NCBI GenBank assembly: GCA_028751875.1
Contig: CM054167.1
Coordinates: 20,775,730-20,839,729 of the forward strand
Reading direction: 5' to 3'
DNA from: Rapana venosa
Taxonomy: Eukaryota; Mollusca; Gastropoda; Neogastropoda; Muricidae
DNA length: 64,000 nt
Made by a program: the position numbers and the translations under genes. Below, piece by piece: positions 45,790 to 57,543 of the stretch; the first letter of the stretch is position 1, and each line of letters opens with the position of its first letter. The notes beneath the pieces are model-generated. The model was given only the letters and a program-made list of their open reading frames with translations. It made no database searches and had not been told where the DNA came from.

Positions 45790-47920
45790 CGACACATCAC
45801 CAACTATTATAAAAACTGGAGCAAATTTGCGATCCGCATAAATGCAACCAATGAGCAGGTCCGAACATTTGCAGCATTGAACCGCACGACGGTGTAGCCA
45901 TACCTTGGAGAATCAAAGACAACCCGAGAGCATGTCACCCAATGGGATCAACACCACACGTTGATACATTCCTGGTGCGGAACCGGGTTTGCCACTGTCA
46001 CAGAGCCAAGACGAGGACATACCAGGTACGACATTGGACCGATATGACTGTGTCTGAACTTAGACGTCCGATTGAAAGACGATCAATAAACAAAAACCAG
46101 GGACCAAGTCAAACTGGAAATGACAAAGGACCCACATCGACGAGTCCTTCCAAGCACACTAGGAGGGAAATTGACATGTAGCAAGACAGAAGATGCCAAG
46201 ACGAATACAGGAGTTAAAACATATGACTGAGACAGCAAGATATCCTTGGCAAAAACAGACCGAAAAACTATAACATGGTCACAATGAAATCATGAAATGG
46301 TGACAAAAGACGAGACCTAGAAGAGCAAGAAACTACAGGAGCGTTGAGTAAAGAAGTAAATCAAGAAGATCAGGGGAGGACAAGGCCGGAATGGATAGAA
46401 AAAAGTACAGAAATCGAAGAGAGCCTGAAAACATAGCATGAATGAAAACAATTCATTGAAAGACGTAGAAAAGAAACAGGTAGAGTCGTAAACAGGAAAA
46501 GAGGAATGCCTACAGAAAGAAGGAAATCGTTGACAGAGGGAAACTGTTCGAACTCTACAATATCGACCTAGGCACCAGCGACTTGAAGCCAGCCTCATCG
46601 AATAAAGGACAACTTCCCAATTCTACCGAAAGAAAGGCAATTAGATCGTGACAAAAGAATCAGCAGAATCGACAAATCCAGCAGAAAGTGTCAAACGGGG
46701 GAGAAGCAGTGAAACACGCAAAGAATCAATCGCAGACCGGGGTTGCCAAACAGACCCAACATATCAATCAGTTCCAGAAAGGAAATTCAGCAGTCCAAAA
46801 TACAGCAATCACCTCTATAGCATTGCCAGTAGCATGCTGAAAGTGATCTGAACAGGCTGAAAGCCACAGGCGAAAGACCAATCGCCGAAAGAGGCGGTTT
46901 CGCCAAATAGAAGCACCACAAACAATATCAACCTGAGGGTTCTGTGGGCACGATACGGCCAGCTCAACAAACTCTTGGTCCGTCTGATTGATTTTAAGAG
47001 GCCTGTTTAGATTGCATGACGCTCTGTGGACCCTGACAAATTCAAACATGGGCCAGAGTGATCACACAAGGAAATCACCAACAGGCCACGTGCAGTCTCG
47101 ACGTGGCAGGAAAGGGGAATGGTCCGTACCTATGGGGCAACAGGGATGATCCTCGCGACTTTTAAATATTGCTCAAAACCATCTAGTAACGCCTTGAAGA
47201 CCACCAGACAGTCGCATTGGAGGCGAAACACGAACTGAGGTTTGCCGATTAGACTTGGAGCCATGAAGTAGAGGAGGCCAACCTAGAAACATGGACGAAA
47301 TTCTCACGATACGGCATGGAATCGGCACGAGAAACCAAGTACGTCAAACAGTGCCAGCTAATACACCAAGTCACTCTCAGCGGAAAAATGGAGACATTGA
47401 CATTTCACATACCTGGAGCCATCGTAAGAGGGGGTCGAAGGACGAAATCCTAGCAAGAAGGAAACCCAGATGGCAAGACTGAACATTGGAGGACGAAACA
47501 CCAATATCGGAACCAGGTAAAGTACTAAACACGTAGTCAGCTCAATATGCTTTACGATGCGGCGAAAACGAGAACCAGATCAAAGGACGAATCCAAGCAG
47601 TAAAATGGACTCAGAACCTCTTGGGCATTCTAAGGCAAGGACGGGCAAATGAGAGCCGAAGGAATCGACTCACAATGGGACAGGAGGACTTCTGACCCAG
47701 GCGAAAAAGAGGAAACTCGTAGTGGGCTACGTACACACGCTCAGAAGGCTTGCACAAGACCACTTGCAGGATACAGCCAGGGGAAAGGAAAGGGGACAAT
47801 AGAAAAGTGGGCCAACGAATCTGATGGATAGGGAGGATTCATGTACACAGACTCGCCACGACGTAAGTGGAGCCATGTCCCGTATCGTCACCAGCAAAAC
47901 CACTACGAGCTAACGGCGAA
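45790..47920 (+). mobile_element. LINE-2, right copy, noisy, extends past the left gap
   Basis: Collinear with 16320-18393: AACTGGAGCAAATTTGCG, then GAACCGGGTTTGCCACTG, CTGATTGATTTTAAGAGGCC (RT region), AGGTTTGCCGATTAGACTTG (FADD region) and ATCCTAGCAAGAAGG. Frames are short and every conserved motif is damaged. Past the gap-equivalent point (~47600) it carries the element's C-terminal sequence, with pieces such as GKGKGTIEKWANE at about 47780. It is the only view of the LINE-2 3' end. Confidence 0.78.
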
Positions 47921-48549
47921 AACCAGGGAACAGTGAACAGTGAACATGTAATCATGTGCATATATATATTTATTATCCCTACTATTGAATATTATATATA
48001 ATACCATATGACAAAAACGTTACCAGCTTGCTCCCTGTATTTTACGATAACCACTTATTCAACCCGAAAACCTTGGGGAGGGCGGTAGATGTCATCGCAT
48101 GGTGGCTTACCATCCCCTGTCCCCACCTCTTCACCTTCTGTCACCCTGATCACCTCTCCCCATCTGCCGTCCTCCCCTTCAGCTTTTGATGTCTGCTTTG
48201 TAACTTGATAATGTTTTTTGTTCAAGTCTTTTGTTAGCTCTCCCACCTTTAACCCTGGGGGTCAACAAAATGCACTTGCTCATCTTCCCACCGGGAATAA
48301 AGTGAGATAGGAAGTATCACGTGAAGAATTTGCGTGTAACCTTTCCTCATCGCCCTTAGGTAACCACATCCCTGGCTAAAAGGAATTTTCTTCTCCTATA
48401 AAGGATAGTCAAGCTTTTTTCCGTTTTAAGGAGTTGTCATGGCAGGCAATCCAAACACATTTAAACATCTATTTTTCAGTTCAAAGCCTTAGCAATTAGC
48501 TGACATAATATCCTGAACCAGCTTTGGCCTGGGCCAAGTTCTGGTATTA
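47921..48549. other. No recognised feature
   Basis: AT-rich 47960-48005, then mixed sequence. The minus-strand 63-residue frame at 48055-48246 is not recognisable. Confidence 0.5.
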
Positions 48550-51185
48550 TTAATCTGTGCTTTACAAAAACCAATCCCGATAGACAAGTTCTTTACATCT
48601 TCTCTTCCGATTCACCATCAAACTTTCTGTCTTCCCTCCGCACTCCAACCATATCTTGTCCTTCTCTTGCTTGTCAAACTCACCTTTCATCTCAACCTCT
48701 ACTTCTCAGTCAACCTTCAAGTTTTTAAGTTAATGCAGCGTCTGCAAATGAAATAGCGTAATTATGAAAAAACTTGACTTAACTTCCTCACGAAACTTTG
48801 GTAAACCACGCCATGAGCCAAAAATCAAAATACTGACCCTCCGATAAAAACCATTTCTTTCCCAGAACTTTCGAGGAGGGTTGCCATATTCAAAGGCACA
48901 ATTGGAACCTCTCTTTTCCAGTCCAACCTTCAATTTCACATGAACTCTTTGAAGTTTGCAAATCATCTCAACTACCTGCCACTTTCATTGCAGGCTTGCC
49001 CTCCTCTACACTCTACCACAACTATCCTTTTTCACCAAGAATCAGTCATCCTGACCACCACAGCAATCTCCCGCAACTTAAACTTGCTGTGGGATTCAAA
49101 TCCAATTTACAACATCTTCTCAGATGTAAACGTACTTTATCTTTCAGCAAAGCATCTCTCTCCTAATGTAAACGTGCATACCACAGATCGTCATATTTTA
49201 ACTGGCTGATTACTAACCTTCATTCAATATTGTACACTCTTCTGCACCACAACGCTTCTGAACTTCCACCATTCTTTTCCTCTTACTCACAAAATTTAAA
49301 TACGAAGAATAGTTACTCGTCGCAACTTAGGCCTTAGACTCTATGACTCCATAGTTCTGCTCTTCCAAGCTTCGAACGTTTTTCCACAACTTGACACACT
49401 GACTTCTGATATAAACATATATTCCGCGAACTGCTTGATGAGCATCACTCTACTGATCATCTCCCCATGACCAGACCCTGTGCGCCTGGTATTACACAAA
49501 TTTGAAAGCGTAATCGCAGAAGTCCTGGCACTAAAACGGCGGAAGTCAAAAACCAAAACAGAAAAACAAAGTCCAAACCCAACATTCAGCAAATAGACTA
49601 CTCTTTCCAAATTCCTTTTACATCATAAAAGTTTTTTTTCCACACTCAAATCTCCTTAGTTGCAAAACATCTCTCCAACATCACAGCTGTCTAACTCCAC
49701 CATATTCAACCTTCTTTTTCAGACCAAAGTTCGAAACATACTCCATCTTGATAAACGAATTCAAAGCCTGCCTCCTCACCTCAGTTCACTGGCCCTTTTC
49801 CTTCATCCATCTTAGTGAAAAGAATCATGCAATTTAAGGAAGACCAAAACTATGATCCTTGATCCATCACTGCCTCCTGTATTTCACAATGCCTTCCAAA
49901 CTTATGCATTAATCACTAAAATGTAAATGGTCCCGCAGGAAATTGTCCATGAGCCTTTCAATACCATTAGTCACACCTCTACTGAAAAACACACCCGATC
50001 CCACACATTTGAGAATTTTAGCCTGTCTCAATTCTCCTTTGTCTAAATACTTAAAAGTTGTTCTCAAACAGTCCAACAGTTCAACCTACATTCAAATCTT
50101 TACCAGTTTCAAGTTAGCTATTTGCCCAAAAACCGAACAACCACCTGGCCAACATTAAACCTTTCCTATAACTTCATGATGCGGCAAAATCTCTCCTTCT
50201 TGTCACTCAGCCTTTGATTTACCATAGTCTCAATCTATCTTTTCGCACAAAATTACTTCGATTAATGCACAGTCCCCACTGGTTAATTACCTACAGACGT
50301 TCAGAAAGTTATTGTAAACAAAATTCATCAAACTTCAATAATGGATGTGGATACCAGGGATCAGTCCTTGGGCTGCCACATTATCTCTACACTGCTCCTT
50401 CACATTAATCAACAACACTATTGCATCATTTCATGCCGATGATATCAAATTCGTGCACGATACTTTGAAACTCCCTTCCCTCCTCTTCAAATAGTCCTGC
50501 CTTCAAGACTGTCAAAACTGGATGACTCAAAATGTTAAATCTCCAATGCGATAACCGAAGCCATGTAGGGCCAACATAAACTTTCCTCTATCACAAAACT
50601 TCATAGAATACGGCTTGCAGTTCCTTTTCAACAATCTGGAAGTCTTCGATAGTTTCTTACATTCTCATGAAAATTCATCTCAGACTCGTCAAAGCTTACT
50701 ATATTCGCCAATAGGCTCGCAAGTATCTTCCACTGATGACTTCAGCTTGCTCACATCTTCTTTTTCACGTTCTTACTTAATTCTCTTTTGGCTGGCCCCG
50801 CATATCTTGTCCTCTTCAAGCTAAAACCTGTGTGGCTGGTCTAGAGAAGAAAAAATTGACAATATCTCTTCTGCGATCTCTTCATGGTTGCTGTCTCACA
50901 AAGCTGTGATATAAAATAAACCTTTTTCAAGTCTCCACAATATCTGGCACCCTTATCTCTGTAACTGTTTTTTACAAGATCACGCTTACATTCCTTCAGT
51001 TACCGCAGATACTATTGTGCTTTGAAACCCAGATTAAACAAACACTTTGCGTGTCCTTTTTTACTGGTCCATCCACTGGAATGGACCTCCCTCTTTCACT
51101 TAGTAAAAGCTTACTTGAATCCTAAAATCCAGCTCAAAACACTTATTTCCTACCTGGACTTTCGCCATATCTGTCCTAATTACAG
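48550..51185 (+). mobile_element. L2/CR1-like LINE, noisy copy
   Basis: The 3' half (50060-51180) tracks 53190-54480 block by block: GGGATCAGTCCTTGGGCTGC, ATGCCGATGAT (50433), CAAAACTGGATGACTC and GAATGGACCTCCCTCTTTCA, with many losses. 48550-50060 probably holds the upstream endonuclease and pre-RT region, because pieces such as a CGCAACTTAGGCCTTAGACT block read like coding sequence in broken frames. No intact frame remains. Confidence 0.7.
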
Positions 51186-51608
51186 TTATTCCTATTAGAG
51201 GATGTTCTCGTGGTTGTGTGGTGCTGTGTCCCGGTGTGTAGCATGTGTGAGTGGTGTGTTCTTGGTTGTGTGCGTTGTGCGCCGTAGCGTGTCGTAGTGC
51301 CGGGTTTGAAATCCTGTGTCATGTACTCGTTTAGGGTTGGATGGTAAAGATGAGTGGAATGGCGCTCGCTCTATATGTTTTGTCACAAGATCAGCGCTAT
51401 ATAAATTCCATATATATTATAATTATTTTATATATATATAATATATAATATAATATATAATATATATATATATATAGTATATTAAATAGGAAAAAAAGAA
51501 TAGGAAAGACTTAACTAATGAGAAAAAGAGAAAAATGAGGATTCTTCCTGCCAACTGGCAAATTGTGGTATTCATGTTAAATAATGAAGATTGGTCAGTA
51601 TTCAGTAA
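51186..51608. other. LINE 3' UTR and AT tail, noisy copy of 54481-54970
   Basis: A TGTG-rich stretch, TTTGAAATCCTGTGTCATGT, AGCGCTATATAAATTCC (51392) and a TA-repeat run to 51480, then GGAAAAAAAGAATAGGAAAG. The TG run is far shorter than in the clean copy. Confidence 0.75.
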
Positions 51609-51820
51609 GGTAAAGGACAGAAACCCACAGATTGCTTTCCCCACCAATGTTAAGGTGCTCAGCGGTTACACACTTGGATGGGTGACCCTTTGTGCGCCTT
51701 AGCTTCAGTAAGTTCCCCACACACACGCTGTAAATGGGTACATGTCCTCTTTAGGGTCAGGAAGGTACAACAAGAGGAGATATGGACCGCCTCAATATGC
51801 TGGCCTAAGAAGAGGTCTTT
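51609..51820 (+). mobile_element. 5S-rRNA-like SINE, noisy copy
   Basis: ACTTGGATGGGTGACC at 51691, then GTGCGCCTTAGCTTCAGTA and TCTTTAGGGTCAGG; a degraded version of 54981-55200. A GA-rich run follows. Confidence 0.72.
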
Positions 51821-52310
51821 GAGAGAGAGAGAGAATGAGAGAGAGATGAGATGATGATGAATTATGAGGGAGAAATGAAAGAGAGAGAGAGGAGAGAGTA
51901 GATGAGAGTGGGGTGGGGGGGGGGAGGAACAGACATAAAGAAACCAAAGACAGCCACCAGGGCAAAGACATGAGAAAGAGACAAAAAGAACAAGATGAGA
52001 AACAAAAACACCAACACCACAACTTCGGTACACAGCATGAAAAGGCTGCCCCAGCCAACACACACCACCTGCCGGACAGCGCACCCTGTATAACCACACA
52101 CACAGCTTCATGTCATGTCCGGTCAACTATTAGCTGATTACAATCCTAATGTATGCATAATTATAGACAGTGACAGTGTACACTACCATTAACACAGCAG
52201 CTGCTTTAAACCCTAACAATTACACACTGAAACGAAATGTATTCTGATTAATTAGTGTAGAATTGTAAAGCACAAATCAAAACTTACATCCATCATACAC
52301 ACACACACAC

Positions 52311-52357
<47 letters not shown>

Positions 52358-52406
52358 CACACACACATCACAAGTCTGTACATGAATATGAAACAGAATT
52401 CAAATT

Positions 52407-52451
<45 letters not shown>

Positions 52452-53187
52452 ACACACACACACACAACTACAACACACACCACACACACACAACACAATA
52501 CACACACACCACACACACACACACATCTGTCGTCTAAAGATTAACAATGAAATTTGCATGCATCGAAAAACAATAAACACATGACATAACACCAACACAC
52601 ACAAACTGACAATAACAACACACACAGCACACACACACACAGATCTACACAAGTGAGGGGCACTGGGTGCTGTTGATTAGGAAGATTAGAATGTACATGT
52701 AACCACAGTGTCACATCCACATATGAGCTGTACATATAGCACAGCTGTCCTCTACATCCACATATGAAGTGTACATATAGACACATTCTGTCTCTACATC
52801 GACATCTGAAGCTGAATATAGACACAGTGCCTCTAATCGACATTGGAAGCTGTACATATAGACACATGCATTTTTTACATTGTACTTCTGGAAGCTGTAC
52901 ATAATTTGACACAGCTGTTTCTACTCGACATCGGAGCTGTAAATATAAAGCACATCTATCCTAAAAACCCAAGGCATAAACTGACAACTCGAAAATAAAG
53001 CGAAACCTACGACTGAAGTTGGGATTTGATGCAGACAAATGAAGCAAGGCGATGCTAAAAAAACATGTAGACCAGTGCAAATCTGTTGTCTGTATAGTCT
53101 GTGTCTCAGTGTGGGAACATGACTGAACCCTTCACACGTTCATGCCAGCACTTAACATTATAGATTTTTTTTATCTTAATAACACAA
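51821..53187. repeat. GA run, mixed sequence, (CA)n tracts and degraded 43-bp minisatellite
   Basis: Noisy copy of 55201-56680: GA 51815-51905, CA 52297-52370 and 52407-52530, minisatellite remnants 52690-52950 (CACATATGAAGTGTACATAT and similar), then ATTATAGATTTTTTTTATC at 53158, which marks the end of the duplicated unit. Confidence 0.78.
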
Positions 53188-53189
53188 AG

Positions 53190-54463
53190 CTGTTTTCAAA
53201 CAGCTCAACAGTCACCTTCATTCCAATGATCTTCTTCCCACTTTTCAGTCTGCCTATCGCCCCAACCACATCACCGAAACCACCCTAGTCCATACTTTAG
53301 ATACACTTCTACTTGCTTCTGATGCAGGAAAAATCTCCTTCCTCACTCTTCTTGACTTATCTGCAGCCTTTGATACCATAGATCACTCAATTCTTCTTTC
53401 TCGCCTCCAAAATACGTTTGGTATTAATGGCACAGCCCCCACCTGGTTTACTTCATACCTCACAGACCGGTTCCAGAAAGTTATTGTAAACAAAATTCAA
53501 TCAAAACCTGTCAAAATGGAATGTGGAGTCCCGCAGGGATCAGTCCTGGGCCCTGTTCTCTTTACTCTCTACACTGCTCCACTCTCACATATAATAAACA
53601 ACCACCCTATTGATCACCATTTCTATGCCGATGATACTCAACTTCAGTGCAGCGATACTGTTGAAAACTTGCCTTCCCTCCTGACAAATATGTCCTACTG
53701 CCTTCAAGACATTCAAAACTGGATGACTCAGCACAAGTTACAACTTAATGCCGATAAAACCGAAGCCATGCTCATAGGGACCCAACATAAACTTTCCTCT
53801 ATCACAAAAACTTCAATAGAATTCGGCAATACGTCAGTTCCTTTGTCCAACTCTGTGAAGTACTTAGGAGTAGTTCTTGACAACAAACTCTCTATGAAAA
53901 AATTCATCATCCAGACCTGCCAGTCTTGCTACTATCAATTACGGCGCATAAGCGCGATTCGCAAGTATCTGTCCACTGATGCAACTTCCAAGCTTGTCAC
54001 ATCTCTCATTCTTTCACGTTTCGACTACTATAATTCTCTTTTGGCTGGCCCACCAGCATCATCTATCCACTCTCTTCAACGCATACAAAACTCTGCAGCT
54101 CGACTGGTCCTAAGAAAGAAAAAATCTGAACACATCACTCCTCTTCTGCGATCTCTTCACTGGTTGCCTGTCTCACAAAGACTGGAGTATAAAATCAATA
54201 CCCTCTGTTTCAAATGTCTCCACAAATCTGCACCCTCTTATCTCTGTAACTGTCTTCACCTGTACACTCCATCCCGTTCCCTTCGTTCAGCCGCAGATAC
54301 TTTGTGCTTTCGAACACCCAGATTCAAACAAACCACTGTTGGCCGTCGCTCCTTCTCTGTTTCTGGTCCATCCACCTGGAATGACCTCCCTCTTTCACTT
54401 CGTCAAAAGCCTTCACTTGATTCCTTCAAATCCAGCCTCAAAACACACTTATTTCCTACCTGA
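53190..54463 (+). pseudogene. L2/CR1-like LINE reverse transcriptase and C-terminal region, clean copy
   Basis: One long open frame, readable upstream of the ATG at 53516 to about 53240. RT motifs: QSAYRPNH, FLTLLDLSAAFDTIDH, GVPQGSVLGPVLF, the active-site FYADDTQL (53621-53644), LNADKTEAM and VKYLGVVLDN. The C-terminal region then has a LQRIQNSAARLV, SLHWLPV, APSYL, SLRSAADTL and STWNDLPLSLR series typical of CR1/L2-clade LINEs. It ends at TGA 54461-54463. There is no endonuclease: the element is cut at 53190, the junction of the tandem duplication. Not a host gene. Confidence 0.9.
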
Positions 54464-54524
54464 GACTTTCCCCCCACATATCTGTCCCTAATTTTCAACA
54501 GCATCTTTCACCTTCTAAGTGTTG

Positions 54525-54610
<86 letters not shown>

Positions 54611-54755
54611 GCGTGCGTGCGTAGTGCGGGTTTGAAATCTGTTGCTCATTATGTTTAAGGGGAGTTGCATGCCTGTAAATGATTGAGTGCAAGCGCTTCG
54701 ATTTGTTTGTTTTTTACAAGATTCAGCGCTATATAAATTCCATATATTATTATTA

Positions 54756-54826
<71 letters not shown>

Positions 54827-54835
54827 TAGGAATAA
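54464..54835 (+). mobile_element. LINE 3' UTR with (TG)n, conserved tail and (TA)n
   Basis: TG run 54528-54610, then TTTTTTACAAGATTCAGCGC (54708) and TATATAAATTCCATATATT, then a TA run to 54822. The ACAAGATTCAGCGCTATATA block is the family's 3' end and recurs at 23160, 24203, 55655 (minus) and 61110 (minus). Confidence 0.85.
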
Positions 54836-54980
54836 AGAAGAATAGGAAGACTATAAACTTAATGAGAAAAAGAGAAAGAAAAGATGGACCGTTTCTTCCT
54901 GCCCACCTTGGCTAATTCGTGGCTATTCATTTAAATACATGAAGACTTGGTCAGTTATTCAGGTAAGGTAAGGGACAGGA

Positions 54981-55200
54981 AACCTCAGTGGTCAGAGCAC
55001 TTGCTTTCCCCCAGCCAAGTTAAGCAGCATTGAGCGTGGTTACCACTTGGATGGGTGACCGTTTGTGCGCCTTAGCTTCAGTACAGTTCCCCCAGTTCAC
55101 CCAGCTGTAAATGGGTACCATGTCCCTCTTTAGGGTCAGGGAAGGTAAAGCACGAGGGAGAGGAGATGGACACCGCCCTCAATATGCTGGCCCCTAGAGA
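54981..55200 (+). mobile_element. SINE with 5S-rRNA-like promoter head, clean copy
   Basis: 55015-55062 reads AAGTTAAGCAGCATTGAGCG then TGGTTACCACTTGGATGGG and TGACC. This is the layout of the 5S rRNA internal control region: A-box, intermediate element and C-box. The 5' half of 5S is not present, and a ~130-bp body follows (TTCAGTACAGTTCCCCCAGT, GCTGTAAATGGGTACC, CTCTTTAGGGTCAGGGAAGG). That makes it a 5S-derived SINE (SINE3 type) rather than a 5S gene. Other copies: 51609-51820 and 56729-56945. Confidence 0.75.
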
Positions 55201-55206
55201 AGCTGG

Positions 55207-55298
<92 letters not shown>

Positions 55299-55325
55299 AG
55301 GAGACAGACATATAAGAAAGCAGAA
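55201..55325 (+). repeat. (GA)n microsatellite
   Basis: GA run from about 55208 to 55293 with an AAGAAGA interruption, then G-rich purines. Confidence 0.95.
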
Positions 55326-55654
55326 AGACAGCCACAGGGCAAAGACATGAGAAAGAGACAGACAAGAACGGACAGACAAGAGAGAGAGAGAAAAAACAGA
55401 CACTCACAAGTTCTTCGTGTACACAGATGAAAATGGCTGCCCTCCAGCCGAACACACACCATGCCTGCCGGACAGCGCACCTGCTGTATATATATCCACA
55501 CACACACAGCTGTCATGTCATGTCCGGTCAACTATTAGCTGTATTACAATCCTAATGTATGCATAATTATAGACAGCTGAAGCTGTACATACCATTAACA
55601 CAGCAGCTGTCTTTTGAAACCTTAACAATGTAGCAATACTACTGATAACGATAA
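55326..55654. other. Unclassified unique sequence
   Basis: Mixed composition, a clean copy of 51930-52240. No frame or RNA feature I recognise. Confidence 0.5.
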
Positions 55655-55720
55655 TGATGATTATTGAATTTATATGGTGCTGAATCTTGTAAAGCAACAA
55701 ATCAAAGTACTTACATTCCT
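55655..55720 (-). mobile_element. L2/CR1-like LINE 3' tail fragment, minus strand
   Basis: GAATTTATATGGTGCTGAAT then CTTGTAAAGC: the reverse of the LINE 3' end, preceded by a short ATT-type stretch. Confidence 0.6.
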
Positions 55721-55729
55721 ATCATGTAC

Positions 55730-55748
55730 CACACACACACACACACAC

Positions 55749-55807
<59 letters not shown>

Positions 55808-55878
55808 CTGTCTGTCCATGAATAAGATTAACAGATATCAAATTTGCACACACACACACACACACACACATCACACAC

Positions 55879-55976
<98 letters not shown>

Positions 55977-56042
55977 CTGTCTGTCCATGAATAAGATTAA
56001 CAGATATGAAATTTGCATGCACACACACACACACACACACAC

Positions 56043-56112
<70 letters not shown>
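55730..56112 (+). repeat. (CA)n tract with a ~46-bp island repeated twice
   Basis: CA runs separated by near-identical islands AGCTGTCTGTCCATGAATAA then GATTAACAGATATSAAATTT at about 55805 and 55975. This implies local duplication of island plus CA run. Confidence 0.92.
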
Positions 56113-56113
<1 letters not shown>

Positions 56114-56171
56114 TACACATAGTGATGGGGATGGGGGTGACTGTTGAAGAGTATGGACAGATTAGAATTGT

Positions 56172-56432
56172 ACATATAGACACAGCTGTCCTCTACATCC
56201 ACATATGAAGCTGTACATATAGACACAGCTGTCCTCTACATCCACATATGAAGCTGTACATATAGACACAGCTGTCCTCTACATCGACATCTGAAGCTGT
56301 ATATATAGACACAGCTGCCCTCTACATCGACATCTGGAGCTGTACATATAGACACAGCTGTCTTCTACATTGACATCTGGAGCTGTACATAATTATAGAC
56401 ACAGCTGTCTTCTACATCGACATCTGGAGCTG
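56172..56432 (+). repeat. 43-bp minisatellite, six units
   Basis: Unit: ACATATAGACACAGCTGTCC then TCTACATCCACATATGAAGC and TGT. The first two units are identical, later ones diverge (CGACATCTGAAG, CTGGAG), and the last has a 3-4 base insertion (ACATAATTATAGAC). Each unit holds the palindrome CAGCTG. A degraded copy is at 52690-52950. Confidence 0.92.
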
Positions 56433-56728
56433 TAAATATAAAGCACATCTATCCTAAAAACCTAAGGCATAAACTGACAACTCGAAAATAAAGCGAAACT
56501 ACGACTGAAGTTGGGATTTGATGCAGACAAATGAAGCAAGGCGATGCTAAAAGACATGTAGACACAGTGCAGTCTGTTGTCTGTATAGTCTGTGTCTCAG
56601 TGTGGGAACATGACTGAACCCTTCACACAGTTCATGCCAGCACTTAACATTATAGATTTTTTTTATCTTAATAACACAAAGCATGTTTTAATAACGTAGA
56701 CATGGGGTTTTTTTTGGAAGGGGGAGGG
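56433..56728. other. Unique sequence to the end of the duplicated unit
   Basis: Matches 52950-53187 up to TTATCTTAATAACACAAAGC (about 56669), where the tandem copies diverge. No gene. Confidence 0.7.
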
Positions 56729-56945
56729 GATTGGGCTCTATGGTCAGAGCACTCCATCTCCCTACACTAAGAAAAACCAGCGTTAAACCTCTTGGATGGG
56801 TGACCTTTGGTGCACCCTGGCTTCAGTACAGTCCCCCAGTTCATCTAGCTGTAAATGGGTACCTTCCCTCTTTAGGGACAGGGAAGGTAAGGCAGCAAGG
56901 GAGAGGAGATGGGCGCCGCCTCCCTACCTTTACTGTATTTGTTAC
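56729..56945 (+). mobile_element. 5S-rRNA-like SINE, diverged third copy
   Basis: GGTCAGAGCACTCC, GCGTTAAACCTCTTGGATGG and GTGACC (decayed A-box and IE, good C-box), then TTCAGTACAGTCCCCCAGTT and GCTGTAAATGGGTACC. An independent insertion outside the tandem duplication. Confidence 0.72.
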
Positions 56946-56992
56946 CAGTTGGAATGTACTTGTCACGTGGGACATGTGTGGTGATGTTGGGC

Positions 56993-57370
56993 ATAATTAT
57001 CTTAATGACGGCGAGTATGTCTTAATAACCTGGGAATCTCTTAATGACCTTGGGCATAATTATCTTAATGACAGAGGGTATGTCTTAATGACCTGGGAAT
57101 CTTTGAATGACCTTGGTCATATCTTAATGACCCAGAGTGTGTCTTAATAACCTGGGAATCTCTTAATGACCTTGGGCATAATTATCTTAATGACCTAGGG
57201 TATGTCTTAATAACCTGGGAATCTCTTAATGACCTTAGGCATAATTATCTTAATGACCTAGAGTATGTCTTAATAACCTGGGAATCTCTTAATGACCTTA
57301 GGCATAATTATCTTAATGACCTAGGGTATGTCTTAATAACCTGGGAATCTCTTAATGACCTTGGGCATAT
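56993..57370 (+). repeat. 63-bp minisatellite, six units, with internal ~21-bp sub-repeat
   Basis: Unit: ATAATTATCTTAATGACCTA, GGGTATGTCTTAATAACCTG, GGAATCTCTTAATGACCTTG, GGC. Each unit contains three TCTTAAT(G/A)ACC steps about 20 bases apart, so the 63-bp unit is itself a trimer. The third unit is four bases shorter. Confidence 0.93.
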
Positions 57371-57500
57371 CTCTTTGACTTAAGACTTTTCTTTATGACT
57401 TCAACAATATTGAAATGATATGGGATGTGGTTTTTTTCCGACCTTGGACATGTTTATAACAATTCGGGGAATTACTTCAATCCCATAGAGAGAGGGAAGG
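57371..57500. other. Flank between minisatellite and GA/GACA tract
   Basis: Short unique sequence, still TGACTT-rich at the start, suggesting decayed minisatellite units. Confidence 0.5.
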
Positions 57501-57502
57501 AA

Positions 57503-57543
<41 letters not shown>

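Noticed and set aside
55015..55062. A 5S rRNA gene
   Set aside because: Only the internal control region is matched; the 5' half and the terminal stem are absent.
56993..57370. CRISPR array
   Set aside because: Units are contiguous and diverged with no constant-repeat/variable-spacer pattern, in a eukaryotic context.
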